From assembly GCF_002858765.1 (NCBI RefSeq), contig NZ_PJRP01000001.1, positions 340,752-404,751 of the forward strand: DNA of 64,000 nucleotides, given 5' to 3'. Below are positions 39,805-49,174 of the stretch, one piece after another. The position numbers and the translations under genes were made by a program. Source of the DNA: Cupriavidus pauculus. Lineage in GTDB: Bacteria > Pseudomonadota > Gammaproteobacteria > Burkholderiales > Burkholderiaceae. A model generated the notes under the pieces. The model saw only the letters and a list, made by a program, of their open reading frames with translations. It did no database searches and was not told the DNA's origin. The number at the start of each line of letters is the position of its first letter. Within the stretch, counting starts at the first letter, position 1.

Positions 39805-40299
39805 ATGAGCGAAAACCCGACGCTTCCCGAATCCGCGCAACGCGTGGCCGAGCTGCTGGCCGGCATCGGCCATGATCGTCCGGTGGTGATGCTGCCGGCC
39901 ACCGGCAAGACGTCGGCCGAGGCCGCCGCTGGTCTGGGATGCACCGTGGCCGAGATCGCCAAGTCGATCATCTTCCGGCGCGTGAAGGACGATGTGCCGG
40001 TGCTGGTCATCGCCAGCGGCAGCAATCGCGTGGACGAGTCGAAGGTGGCCGCCCGCGTGGGCGCGCTGGGCAAGGCCGACGCGAAGTTCGTGCGCGAGAA
40101 GACCGGCTACGCCATCGGCGGTGTGTGCCCGATCGGCCATGCGGTGAAGCCGGTGATGCTGCTGGACGCCGACCTGTTCCGGTACGACAGCGTCTGGGCG
40201 GCCGCCGGCCATCCCCATGCGGTGTTCAACCTGACGCCGCAGCAGTTGCAGGCCATGACCGGCGCCGAAGTGGCCGATGTGGCCCAGGCCCAGGCATGA
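39805..40299 (+). CDS. YbaK/EbsC aminoacyl-tRNA deacylase family protein
   Basis: Protein of 164 aa. Family motifs: EIAKSIIFRRV with the conserved Lys, VLVIASGSNRVDESKVAARVG and GVCPIGHAVKPVMLLD. YbaK-type proteins remove wrongly attached amino acids from tRNA (Cys-tRNA-Pro for YbaK), acting in trans. Eighteen bases after liuE; overlaps the next gene by ATGA. Confidence 0.9.
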   Translation: MSENPTLPESAQRVAELLAGIGHDRPVVMLPATGKTSAEAAAGLGCTVAEIAKSIIFRRVKDDVPVLVIASGSNRVDESKVAARVGALGKADAKFVREKTGYAIGGVCPIGHAVKPVMLLDADLFRYDSVWAAAGHPHAVFNLTPQQLQAMTGAEVADVAQAQA

Positions 40300-40547
40300 C
40301 GCCCGCCCGCCGTCGGCTGCTGGCTGATCTGGTGCGCGGTGCGGCGGCGGCGCAGATCGTGTCGCCGGTGCCGTCGCCGTGCCGCAGCATCTGCAAGATG
40401 GACCGCGACAGCGGCTTCTGCGAAGGTTGCCTGCGCACGATCGCGGAGATCGCGGCGTGGTCGGGCGCCGACGACGAGGAACGCCGCCGCGTCTGGGCGC
40501 TGTTGCCGGCGCGCGTACCGCAACTTTGCGAAGGCAACCCGGCATGA
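40296..40547 (+). CDS. DUF1289-family Cys-rich small protein
   Basis: Protein of 83 aa. The motif PCRSICKMDRDSGFCEGCLRTIAEIAAWSGADDEERRRVW is the DUF1289 signature with four cysteines, likely a small metal-binding motif. No function known. Its start and stop overlap the neighbours by 4 bases each (ATGA), so it is translationally coupled to both. Confidence 0.88.
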   Translation: MTPARRRLLADLVRGAAAAQIVSPVPSPCRSICKMDRDSGFCEGCLRTIAEIAAWSGADDEERRRVWALLPARVPQLCEGNPA

Positions 40548-41488
40548 GCGCGGGAAGCTCGTTGGCTGCGATTGAGTTGCCGGCCACGATGCGCGTGTTC
40601 GAGCGCGGCTGGCTGTCCGCGAACAACGTGCTGTTTGTCGACGACGCCACGCAGGACACCACGCTGGTCGACACCGGCTATGTCACGCACGCTGCCCAGA
40701 CCGTGGCGCTGGTCGATGCCGCGCTCGCCGGCAGGCCGCTGCGGCGCGTCATCAATACCCACCTGCATTCCGACCACTGCGGCGGCAACGCGGCGCTGCA
40801 GCAACGCTGGCAACCGCGCACGGCCATCCCCGCCGCCGAGGCTGCAGCCGTATCGGCCTGGGATGCCGACGCCCTGACCTTCGACGCCACCGGGCAGCAA
40901 TGCGCGCGTTTCACGTTCGACGATGTGCTGCGCGACGGCGGCACGCTGCGGCTGGGTGGGATCGACTGGCGCGTCATCGCCGCGCCGGGCCACGACCCGC
41001 ACGCGGTGATGCTGTTCGCGCCGGCGCAGCGCATCCTGATTTCGGGCGATGCGTTGTGGGAGAACGGCTTCGGCGTGATCTTTCCCGAGCTTGATGGCGA
41101 AAGTGGCTTTGCCGAGCAGGCCGCCATCCTGGCACTGATCGACACGCTCGACGTCCAGCTGGTGATCCCCGGCCATGGACGGCCGTTCGACGATGTGGCC
41201 GGTGCCGTGGCGCGCGCGCGGAGCCGGCTCGATTACCTGCAGGCCGATCCGCTGCGCAACGCCACGCACGCCATGCGCGTGCTCGCCAAGTTCAAGTTGC
41301 TGGAAGCCCAGGCGCTGCCGCGCGAGGCCCTGTTCGCGTGGTTCGCGGCCACGCCGCTGATGCAGCGCATGCATGCGCGCTTCACGCCCGGCCAGCAGCT
41401 GGAGACGGTGTTCGACCAGACGCTGCGGGCGCTGGAGAAGGTGGGCGCCTTGCAGCGTGACGGCAACCTGGTGGCCAACCGGGACTGA
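40544..41488 (+). CDS. MBL-fold hydrolase
   Basis: Protein of 314 aa, metallo-beta-lactamase fold with the canonical site NTHLHSDHCGGN, further His in APGHDPHAVMLF, Asp in LISGDALWENGFGV and His in VIPGHGRPFDD. C-terminal helical region as in glyoxalase-II-like hydrolases. Substrate unknown. Only two bases separate it from the acetyltransferase gene. Confidence 0.88.
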   Translation: MSAGSSLAAIELPATMRVFERGWLSANNVLFVDDATQDTTLVDTGYVTHAAQTVALVDAALAGRPLRRVINTHLHSDHCGGNAALQQRWQPRTAIPAAEAAAVSAWDADALTFDATGQQCARFTFDDVLRDGGTLRLGGIDWRVIAAPGHDPHAVMLFAPAQRILISGDALWENGFGVIFPELDGESGFAEQAAILALIDTLDVQLVIPGHGRPFDDVAGAVARARSRLDYLQADPLRNATHAMRVLAKFKLLEAQALPREALFAWFAATPLMQRMHARFTPGQQLETVFDQTLRALEKVGALQRDGNLVANRD

Positions 41489-41490
41489 CC

Positions 41491-42042
41491 ATGCAGCCGC
41501 TGCGCAGCCAGGCGTTCCAGCTCAGGCCCTTCCGTGCCAGCGACGAGGCCCAGTTCGTCATGGCCGTGCGCGAGTCGATGCCGACGGTGGGGCTGTGGAT
41601 GCCGTGGGCGCGGGCGGACTACAGCATCTACGATGCGCGGGAGTGGTTCGAGCGGTGCGCGACGATGATGGATGAAGGGGCGGCGTACGACATCGGCGTG
41701 TTCTCGCCCGATGGCCGCGAACTCTATGGCGGCGTGGCCATCAACCAGATCCGCCGCGAGGACAATACGGGCAACCTGGGCTACTGGATCCGACAGAGCC
41801 AGCAGCACAAGGGACTGGCGTCGGGCGCGGCGTCGATGATGGCCTGCTACGGCTTTCACACGCTAGGGCTCACACGGCTGGAGATCGTGGCAGTCGAGAC
41901 CAACCTCGCAAGCCGCGCCGTCGCCGAGAAGATCGGTGCCGGGTTCGAGTGCATCGCCCGCAACCGCCTGATCCTGCGCGGGCGGCCCGTGCCGGCGGCG
42001 GTGTATTCGCTGGTGCCCGAGTCATTTTCGATGGGTCGATAG
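41491..42042 (+). CDS. GNAT N-acetyltransferase (RimJ/RimL type)
   Basis: Protein of 183 aa: LRPFRASDEAQFVMAVRES, then GYWIRQSQQHKGLASGAASMMACYGFHTLGLTRLEIVAVETNLASRAVAEKIGA, which holds the acetyl-CoA motif A and the classical RimJ/RimL ending. Likely protein or small-amine acetylation; target unknown. Last gene of the plus-strand catabolic block. Confidence 0.9.
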   Translation: MQPLRSQAFQLRPFRASDEAQFVMAVRESMPTVGLWMPWARADYSIYDAREWFERCATMMDEGAAYDIGVFSPDGRELYGGVAINQIRREDNTGNLGYWIRQSQQHKGLASGAASMMACYGFHTLGLTRLEIVAVETNLASRAVAEKIGAGFECIARNRLILRGRPVPAAVYSLVPESFSMGR

Positions 42043-42057
42043 TGGCGTCAAATTGTG

Positions 42058-42187
42058 TCTCCCCTCTCCCGCGTGCGGGAGAGGGGCCGGGGGAGAGGGC
42101 GCAGCGGTTCAAGTGTCAACAAATCGGCAAGCAGAACCCCGATGCCCTCTCCCCCAACCCCTCTCCCATTGCATGGGAGAGGGGAGC
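42058..42187. repeat. Dispersed palindromic repeat, copy 4 (intact full-length)
   Basis: CTCCCCTCTCCCGC / GCGGGAGAGGGG palindrome, CCGGGGGAGAGGGC, a spacer with CAACAAATCGGCAAGCAG, then CGATGCCCTCTCCCCC and CCCCTCTCCCATTGC / GCATGGGAGAGGGG. It is the intact reference for copy 3. It lies in the convergent gap between the acetyltransferase and TonB-receptor genes, where it could also end transcription from both sides. Confidence 0.85.
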
Positions 42188-42208
42188 CCGACAGCCGCAA
42201 TCCAGCCG

Positions 42209-44377
42209 TCAGAACTGCGTGCGCATCCCGATCCGCACGCTGCGGCCCGGCAGCGGCGCGATATCGCGCAGGATCGACGTGGCGCTGCGTGCCTCGGTGT
42301 TGGTGAGGTTGTCGCCACGGACATAGAACAGCGTCTGCGTGCCCGACAGCTTCATCTTGTAGGTCAGCGCCACGCCCAGCATCGTGTAGGCGTCGGTCGG
42401 CGTGTCGCCGGTTGGCACACGGCTCTGGCGCGCATTCCAGTCCACGTTGACGCGCGCGCCCCACGGGCCGGCGGCGTAGACCAGCGACCCACCCAGGCGC
42501 AGCGGCGACAGGCGTGGCAGCGGCTGGCCATTGCTGCGGTTCTCGCCGTGGACATAGTCGGCGCGAGCCTCGAAATCGAGCGAATCGCTGGTGGTCAGCA
42601 TCTTCTGCAGCAGGCGTGTCTTGCCTTCGGCCTCGAAGCCATACAGCGTGGCCGGCACCCCCATGTACTGGAGTTCAGGCAGCGCGCCGTCGCTGCCGGC
42701 GGCCACCACGTTGCCTTCGGCGTCGCGGTAGCCGCCCGTGTTCAGCAGCGCCAGGTAGTTCTGGAAGCGGCTGTAGTAGCCCGACACGCTGCCGCTATGG
42801 TCGCCCTGCTTGAAGCGCATGCCAAGGTCGATCGACGTGGCGCGCTCCTTGGCGGCGTTCGGGTCGCCCACTTCAAACGATCCCGTGGCCAGATGGGGGC
42901 CGTTCGCGTACAGCTCGTAGAACGTGGGCGCGCGCTCGGTATACGACAGGTTCGACGTGACCGTCCAGATCGGGTTGAGCTTGTAGAGCAGGCCGGCCGA
43001 CGCGCTGCCGGCGTTGAAGCTGCGCTCGGCGTCGCTGAAGCGGTCGTTGCCGTTGGCGCTGGCCTTCACCTTGCTGTGGTCCAGGCGGCCGCCGAAGTTC
43101 AGCTTCAGGTCGCCCGACGAAATCAGCGGCAGCTCCTCGAACACGAAGAACGCGGCGTTGTCGGTGGTCGTGCTCGGCACGAACGCTTCTTCGCCCAGCG
43201 CGGAGAAATCGGTATGGCCGAACTGCGTGCCGATCACGCCGCTCATGTTGCCGATCTTGCCGTGCGTGGCTTCCAGGCGGGCGTCCCAGCCGTGGTTCTT
43301 GAAGGTCGTGCCGGTTTCGCCGCCCTCGATCTCGCGGTGCTCGTAGTCGGTGTAGCTGAACTTGCCCTTCACCGATTCAAAGATGCCGTTGGTGGCGCCG
43401 GCCAGGTTGCGCGATTCGCCCTCCAGCGCAAAGCGGTCCTGGCGCATCTTGATGCGCGCGTCTTCCTCGGCCGGCGTGCCGTAGTCGTTGCGATAGGTCG
43501 ACCAGTTGGCGCCCACGAAGCCGTCGGCCCACGTGTACGAACCGCCCATCGACCCGCCTTCCTGGTGGGCGTTGGTGTTCGGGATCTTGCCGTAGGCCTC
43601 GCTCTCGCCTTCGGGCAGCGGCTGGTTGGCGCGCTGGTTGGCGCTGCGGGCGTAGCCGGGAATGCGCAGGTCGCTGGTCTGGCGCACGAATGCATCGGCG
43701 TGCACCGCGAACTTGCCGTTGCCGGCTTCCAGCATGCCGCTGGCATTGCGGCCCTTGTCGCCGCCGATGGTGCCGCTGACGTCGGCTGCGCCGCTGACGC
43801 CGGTGATCGGATCGCGCGGAATGCGGTTGTCGATCACGTTGACCACGCCGCCCACGGCGTTGCCGCCGTACATCAGCGCGGCTGGGCCACGCACCACTTC
43901 GATCTTTTCGGCCACGAGCGGATCGATGGGCACCGCATGGTCATAGGACAGCGTGGAGGCGTCCAGCGTGGAGCCGCCGTTTTGCAGCACCTTGATGCGG
44001 TCGCCGTCCAGGCCCCGGATGATCGGTCGGCTGGCGTTCGGGCCGAAGTAGCTCGACGTGACGCCCGGCATGCTGTTGAGCGTTTCGCCCAGCGTGCTGG
44101 CCTGGCGCACGGCCAGCGCGTCGCCGCCCAGCGTGGAGACCGGGGCGACCATGTCGTTCAGGTCGCTGCCGAGCGGGTTGGCGGTGACCACCACCTCCTT
44201 CAGGGCCGGGGTGGCCGGCTGTGCAGCAGCGGCCGGCGCGGCTGGCGTGGCTTCGGGGGCGGCCTGCGTGTTGGCCTGGGCGATGGCGTGCGAGGACAGG
44301 CCCGCGGTGATCAATGCGGCAAGCGCCGCCAGCGGGGTGCGACGCACCACCAGAGTACGGTTGGAGTTCGAGTACAT
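42209..44377 (-). CDS. znuD: TonB-dependent outer-membrane receptor (ZnuD-like)
   Basis: Protein of 722 aa. Signal peptide ending SSHAIAQ near residue 34, N-terminal plug with LGETLNSMPGVTSSYFGPNASRPIIRGLDGDRIKVLQNGG, DHAVPIDPLVAEKIEVVRGPAALMYGGNAVGGVVNVID, and a beta-barrel ending in a terminal aromatic (GMRTQF). The plug closely follows the ZnuD zinc receptor pattern. It lies downstream of a DUF2946-like protein and a CobW GTPase with a probable Zur operator, so zinc uptake is the best guess. Start at ATG 44377. Confidence 0.88.
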   Translation of the reverse strand: MYSNSNRTLVVRRTPLAALAALITAGLSSHAIAQANTQAAPEATPAAPAAAAQPATPALKEVVVTANPLGSDLNDMVAPVSTLGGDALAVRQASTLGETLNSMPGVTSSYFGPNASRPIIRGLDGDRIKVLQNGGSTLDASTLSYDHAVPIDPLVAEKIEVVRGPAALMYGGNAVGGVVNVIDNRIPRDPITGVSGAADVSGTIGGDKGRNASGMLEAGNGKFAVHADAFVRQTSDLRIPGYARSANQRANQPLPEGESEAYGKIPNTNAHQEGGSMGGSYTWADGFVGANWSTYRNDYGTPAEEDARIKMRQDRFALEGESRNLAGATNGIFESVKGKFSYTDYEHREIEGGETGTTFKNHGWDARLEATHGKIGNMSGVIGTQFGHTDFSALGEEAFVPSTTTDNAAFFVFEELPLISSGDLKLNFGGRLDHSKVKASANGNDRFSDAERSFNAGSASAGLLYKLNPIWTVTSNLSYTERAPTFYELYANGPHLATGSFEVGDPNAAKERATSIDLGMRFKQGDHSGSVSGYYSRFQNYLALLNTGGYRDAEGNVVAAGSDGALPELQYMGVPATLYGFEAEGKTRLLQKMLTTSDSLDFEARADYVHGENRSNGQPLPRLSPLRLGGSLVYAAGPWGARVNVDWNARQSRVPTGDTPTDAYTMLGVALTYKMKLSGTQTLFYVRGDNLTNTEARSATSILRDIAPLPGRSVRIGMRTQF

Positions 44378-44485
44378 GGCTCGCGATTCGAATTCGGTAT
44401 GGGCGGGCGCAGCCACGGCAATGCGTGGCGTGCCCGGTCAGGCGTGCGCGGGCGCGGGGCATCGCCCCACACACGCGGCTGCAAG

Positions 44486-44905
44486 TCAGGCGAATGCGAA
44501 TGCGGCCGGAGGGGCGCGGGACTGGAAGGCGCGTGCCGCCGGCAGGTCGGGCCAGCGGTAGGCCAGGTTGGCCGGCTTGACCGGCTTGCCGAAGGCGAGG
44601 GACGGCAGCACGAAGCTGCCGAAGTGGGTGTCGGCCAGCGTGGCGCCGTCGAACAGCACGCACGAGTGGAGGCCGAGTTTCAGCGAAAACGGTTCGGCGT
44701 GGCCGGCGTCGGCCGCCCCATCCGGAGTGTCGGTGGATTCGATCTGGGCGACGGCCTGGGGTGCGTTCAGCAGCCCGCCGTGTACCACGCGGTGCACGAG
44801 GCCCACGTGCTGCGCCAGCAGCAGGCACGTGACCAGACACAGCGCCGGCCAGAAGCCGAGGCCGCGCGCGCGCCAGCGGGAGAGGAGCGGGAAATCAGTG
44901 CGCAT
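44486..44905 (-). CDS. DUF2946-like exported protein in the zinc cluster
   Basis: Protein of 139 aa with an N-terminal hydrophobic segment (LGFWPALCLVTCLLLAQHVGLVHRVVHG), His residues after it, and the short SCVLFDGATLADTHFG motif, all typical of DUF2946-like proteins found next to TonB receptors. Probably periplasmic or membrane-anchored; function unknown. ATG 44905 overlaps the end of the cobW gene by 11 bases, indicating coupling; the longer frame upstream is shadow. Confidence 0.75.
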   Translation of the reverse strand: MRTDFPLLSRWRARGLGFWPALCLVTCLLLAQHVGLVHRVVHGGLLNAPQAVAQIESTDTPDGAADAGHAEPFSLKLGLHSCVLFDGATLADTHFGSFVLPSLAFGKPVKPANLAYRWPDLPAARAFQSRAPPAAFAFA

Positions 44906-46079
44906 GCCCGCAGTCGCACGGACCGTCGCCATGGTCATGGCCGTGGTCGTCGCCATGGTCGTGATCATGGTCGTCGTCGAACGCATCGCCCCAGTCCGGG
45001 AACGGATCGGGATACGCCGCCCAGGCCTCGGGGCCGGCCGCCATTTCGTCGTCGGTCAGCAGGCAGGTGTCGAGCTGTGCTTCGAGCGCGGGCACGTCCA
45101 GGTCGGCGCCGATCAGCACCAGTTCCTGGCGGCGGTCGCCATAGGCGGCGGGCAGGCCGTCTTCGAGCAGGTCGGCCTCGATGGCGGCGCGGGCCAGGCC
45201 CTCGGCCGGCCATTCCTCGGCGTCGATCGCCGCCCACCACGCACCTGCCGCGCCTGGGCGGCACACACCGCCGGCCTGGCTCCAGTCGCCGGCAATGTCC
45301 ATGCGGCTGGCCAGCCAGAACAGGCCCTTGGAGCGCAGCACGTCGCCATGCTCGCGCATCCATTCGGTGTGGATCAGGTCGGCAAACCGCTGCGGATGGA
45401 ACGGACGGCGGCGGCGGTACACCAGCGTGGCGATGCCGGCGGCATCGGGCGCGGCGTCGTTCTGCAGCGCCGCCTGCCATCCGGCCGCGTTGGGCGTGGC
45501 TTCCATGTCGAAGCGGCCGGTGCCCAGGATCTGCGCGGCCTGCACGTTGCCATGGCTGGCATCGACGATGCTGGCGCGCGGATTGAGCGCGCGCAGCACC
45601 ACATGCAGGCGGCCCAGTTGGCCGGCGTCGACCAGGTCGATCTTGTTGATGACGATGACGTCGCAGACTTCGATCTGGTCGATCAGTACGTCGACCACGG
45701 TGCGGTCGTCGTCATTGTGCGCGGCCAAGCCACGCGCCGACAGGAAATCGGCGTCGTGAAAATCCGTCAGGAAGCGGCTGGCATCGACCACCGTCACCAG
45801 CGTGTCCAAGTGTGCCACGCCGGGCGCCTGTTCGCCGTGGGCGTCCTCGAACGCGAAGCCTTCGGCGATACCCAGCGGTTCGTCGGTCGGATCGGCCTCG
45901 ATCACCGCGAAGTCGTACTGGCCGGTCTGGGCCAGCCGGTCCACTTCGGCCAGCAGGTCGGCACGGCTGTCGACCACGGCCAGGCGTACCCCGGGCTGCG
46001 ACATCAGCTGATGCAGCACGGTGGTCTTGCCGGCGCCGGTAAATCCGGACAACACGGTGACGGGCAGGCGAGCGGCCAT
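44895..46079 (-). CDS. CobW-family GTPase lacking the CxCC motif
   Basis: Protein of 394 aa. P-loop LSGFTGAGKTTVLHQL, NKID in VIVINKIDLVDA, and the C-terminal CobW domain (RRPFHPQRFADLI, SKGLFWLASRMD). The tail is His/Asp-rich ending CDCGHAH. The switch-region CxCC metal motif, present in the sister protein at 47339 (NGCICCTIRGDL), is absent: the region reads VIEADPTDEPLGIAEGF. First gene of the unit containing the ZnuD-like receptor, preceded by the candidate Zur site. Proposed role: zinc allocation under starvation; metal specificity unproven. Confidence 0.88.
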   Translation of the reverse strand: MAARLPVTVLSGFTGAGKTTVLHQLMSQPGVRLAVVDSRADLLAEVDRLAQTGQYDFAVIEADPTDEPLGIAEGFAFEDAHGEQAPGVAHLDTLVTVVDASRFLTDFHDADFLSARGLAAHNDDDRTVVDVLIDQIEVCDVIVINKIDLVDAGQLGRLHVVLRALNPRASIVDASHGNVQAAQILGTGRFDMEATPNAAGWQAALQNDAAPDAAGIATLVYRRRRPFHPQRFADLIHTEWMREHGDVLRSKGLFWLASRMDIAGDWSQAGGVCRPGAAGAWWAAIDAEEWPAEGLARAAIEADLLEDGLPAAYGDRRQELVLIGADLDVPALEAQLDTCLLTDDEMAAGPEAWAAYPDPFPDWGDAFDDDHDHDHGDDHGHDHGDGPCDCGHAH

Positions 46080-46097
46080 GACGAAAGGACGTTGTTA

Positions 46098-46112
46098 TTG
46101 CAACAAAGTTGC
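46098..46112. promoter_or_regulatory. Candidate Zur operator upstream of the cobW-znuD unit
   Basis: TTGCAACAAAGTTGC, with inverted arms GCAAC and GTTGC, lies 19 bp before the cobW start. It shares TTGCAA-N4-GTTGC with the zur leader (49057-49071). Confidence 0.6.
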
Positions 46113-46216
46113 GACTGTAACAGAAAGCCGGCTGCGGTAACAGGCTGGCGGTATTCCGCAATGGTAGTGCCGTAGCCGTGACGCCACAAAGGCAATCGCG
46201 ATCCGGGCCATGTCCG

Positions 46217-46252
46217 CGCAAAAAGCAAAACGGCCCGGAAGACCGGGCCGTT
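46217..46252 (-). terminator. Intrinsic terminator after dksA
   Basis: On the minus strand a perfect 10-bp stem (AACGGCCCGG and complement, loop TCTT) is followed by TTTGCTTTTTG, starting about 45 bp after the dksA stop. It separates dksA from the cobW-znuD unit. Confidence 0.85.
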
Positions 46253-46297
46253 GGGCGTCGGAGCGGGTCAGCCGCGCGGGGTGACCGCCAAAGACGA

Positions 46298-46984
46298 TCA
46301 GTCGCCGAACAGCTTCTGGCGCAGTTCGCGGCGCTGCTGGGCTTCCAGCGACAGCGTGGCCGTGGGGCGGGCCAGCAGGCGCGGCACGCCGATCGGCTCG
46401 CCGGTTTCCTCGCACCAGCCGTAGTCGCCGGACTCGATGCGCTGCAGCGACTGTTCCACCTTCTTCAGCAGCTTGCGCTCACGGTCGCGCGTGCGCAGTT
46501 CCAGTGCGTGTTCCTCTTCGATCGTCGCACGGTCCGCCGGATCCGGCACGATGACCGTCTCGCGCAGGTGTTCCGTGGTCTGGTCCGCATTCTTGAGGAT
46601 CTCGTCGCGAAGCTGCTCAAGGCGATTCTTGAAGAAGGCGAGCTGCGCCTCGTTCATGTAATCCTTGTCGCTCATCTTCAGGATTTCAGCTTCAGTCAGA
46701 AGTTTGTTGCTGCTCATGGTTCCTGCTGATTCTCTTGTTGATGCGACCGGCGGCGTCTTCGTCCGCTCGGGTGCAGTGGCCGCCCGCTTGCGCGGTGCGA
46801 CTGTTTCACTCTGGCTGGCTGCAGTCTTGCTGCTTCGCGTGCCTCCCTTGGCCTCGCCCGCATCGGCGTGCGCCGTACTGCCGCGGGGAGCTGGCGTCGC
46901 CTTTTCGGGCGGCGCCTTGAGCGTCTCCGCCGCAGCGGTACCTGTCTTGCTGCGGCTTTCCTTGGTCTTTGTTGCGGCTGTCAT
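46298..46984 (-). CDS. dksA: DksA-type transcription factor with degenerate zinc site
   Basis: Protein of 228 aa. A ~100-residue Lys/Ala/Thr-rich N-terminal extension precedes the DksA core: coiled coil with acidic tip VPDPADRATIEEE, then GDYGWCEETGEPIGVPRLLARPTATLSLEAQQRRELRQKLFGD. The zinc-finger cysteines are reduced to one; the other three positions are T, S and A. DksA binds the RNA polymerase secondary channel and with ppGpp redirects transcription. The zinc-less form recalls starvation-type DksA paralogues, but Burkholderiales main DksA may look alike. Start at ATG 46984 after GAGAGGTG. Confidence 0.9.
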   Translation of the reverse strand: MTAATKTKESRSKTGTAAAETLKAPPEKATPAPRGSTAHADAGEAKGGTRSSKTAASQSETVAPRKRAATAPERTKTPPVASTRESAGTMSSNKLLTEAEILKMSDKDYMNEAQLAFFKNRLEQLRDEILKNADQTTEHLRETVIVPDPADRATIEEEHALELRTRDRERKLLKKVEQSLQRIESGDYGWCEETGEPIGVPRLLARPTATLSLEAQQRRELRQKLFGD

Positions 46985-47338
46985 GGGGACACCTCTCTCA
47001 ACGCGTCGAAGAGTGACGGCGCACCGATCGTTGGTCCCCAAGCGGAGGGCGGTCTCCGCACGAAGCCAACGACCGCGCCTGCTGGCGGCTGTGCCTCATG
47101 CTGACGACGACCGCCGCCCTGCAGATACGGGCCGCGACCAGAGGTGCGCCGCCCGTATCAAATCCGGCCTATTGTACTTGAACAAATTTTTCGGAGATAT
47201 GGGAGAAAGACCGACAAGAGACAGGAGTTTTCCCGATATTGCCACCCAAGGGGAGGGTATCGGGCGCTGCCGGGGATGGCTCCGCGCCCGGGCCGCCAAG
47301 CGGCGGCGGGCGCACCTGGCGGCGCGCCCGGGGGAAAG
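46985..47338. other. 354-bp intergenic region, dksA leader
   Basis: No gene recognised. A minus-strand TACAAT (47171-47176) may be a -10 for dksA, without a good -35. The end near 47280-47336 is very GC-rich with inverted repeats that could end the cobW transcript. Confidence 0.4.
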
Positions 47339-48445
<1,107 letters not shown>

Positions 48446-48495
48446 ATTGTTCTGCTCCGAGGAAAGCCGGGATAGGGAGATCGCCCCGTATTCAA

Positions 48496-49026
48496 TCAGT
48501 GATCGGCATGGCTGCCGGGACTGCCTGGCTCCGTGCGTACCTTGCCGCATTCCGCACAGACCCCGTTGACCGTCAGTTCCACGTGATCGACAGCGAATCC
48601 GCTGGGCACCTTGGGCGCCACGGACTTGCCGGCCGATTCCAGGCAGAACGTGCGGTCGCAGCGCGTGCAATGGAAGTGGCTGTGCTGGCGATGCACTTCG
48701 GCGCGTGCGGCCTCGTGCTCCAGCAGCATGAAACGGAAAACGCGGTCGTTGCCGGCACGTTTCTGCGCCAGGCCCTGATCCACCAGCCAGTCCAGCACCC
48801 GGTAGACGGTCACGCGGTCCACGTCGCCATCGGCCGGCAGGCGGTCGATCACTTCCTGATGCGTCAGCGGCGCCTGGGCGTCGATCAGGCACGCCAGGAT
48901 GGCCACGCGCGGCTGGGTGACGCGCGCGCCAAGCTGGCGCAGGCGCGCCTGCGCCGCGTCAAGGCTGCCGGCGGCCGCGTCGTCAGGCGCGGGCGTGGCA
49001 TCCGGATGGGAAGTGGGGCGGTTCAT
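48496..49026 (-). CDS. zur: Zinc uptake regulator Zur (Fur family)
   Basis: Protein of 176 aa. Winged HTH (VTQPRVAILACLIDAQAPLTHQEVIDRLPADGDVDRVTVYRVLDWLVDQGL), then the dimerisation domain with HRQHSHFHCTRCDRTFCLE and CAECGKVR: two CxxC pairs for the structural zinc. The histidine-rich HRQHSHFH sensory site and position beside two CobW genes and a ZnuD-like receptor point to Zur rather than Fur. It would repress zinc-uptake genes when zinc-loaded. The leader carries the TTGCAA-N4-GTTGC motif. Confidence 0.9.
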   Translation of the reverse strand: MNRPTSHPDATPAPDDAAAGSLDAAQARLRQLGARVTQPRVAILACLIDAQAPLTHQEVIDRLPADGDVDRVTVYRVLDWLVDQGLAQKRAGNDRVFRFMLLEHEAARAEVHRQHSHFHCTRCDRTFCLESAGKSVAPKVPSGFAVDHVELTVNGVCAECGKVRTEPGSPGSHADH

Positions 49027-49056
49027 GGCGACGATTTAACCATAGCCCCCGGCGAG

Positions 49057-49071
49057 TTGCAATTCAGTTGC
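49057..49071. promoter_or_regulatory. zur: Candidate Zur operator upstream of zur
   Basis: TTGCAATTCAGTTGC with TGCAA/TTGCA arms, 31 bp before the zur ATG. It matches the site before the cobW-znuD unit at 12 of 15 bases. Confidence 0.6.
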
Positions 49072-49174
49072 ACAAACAGGGTTTTTGGATATTGGAAGGC
49101 GCCCGATAACGTCTGGGTGGTGCGAATGCGCCTATGATCGGCAGGCAAGCCAGACGAAAACCGGAGACCTTGTC

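Noticed and set aside
37678-40674. A 998-aa minus-strand open frame over ghrA-liuE-ybaK
   Set aside because: Antisense shadow of well-identified plus-strand genes, no motifs or ribosome-binding site.
42053-45586. A very long plus-strand open frame antisense to the TonB-receptor/CobW genes
   Set aside because: It mirrors real minus-strand genes in GC-rich DNA, has His/Arg/Val-rich composition and no domain; the minus-strand products have clear motifs.
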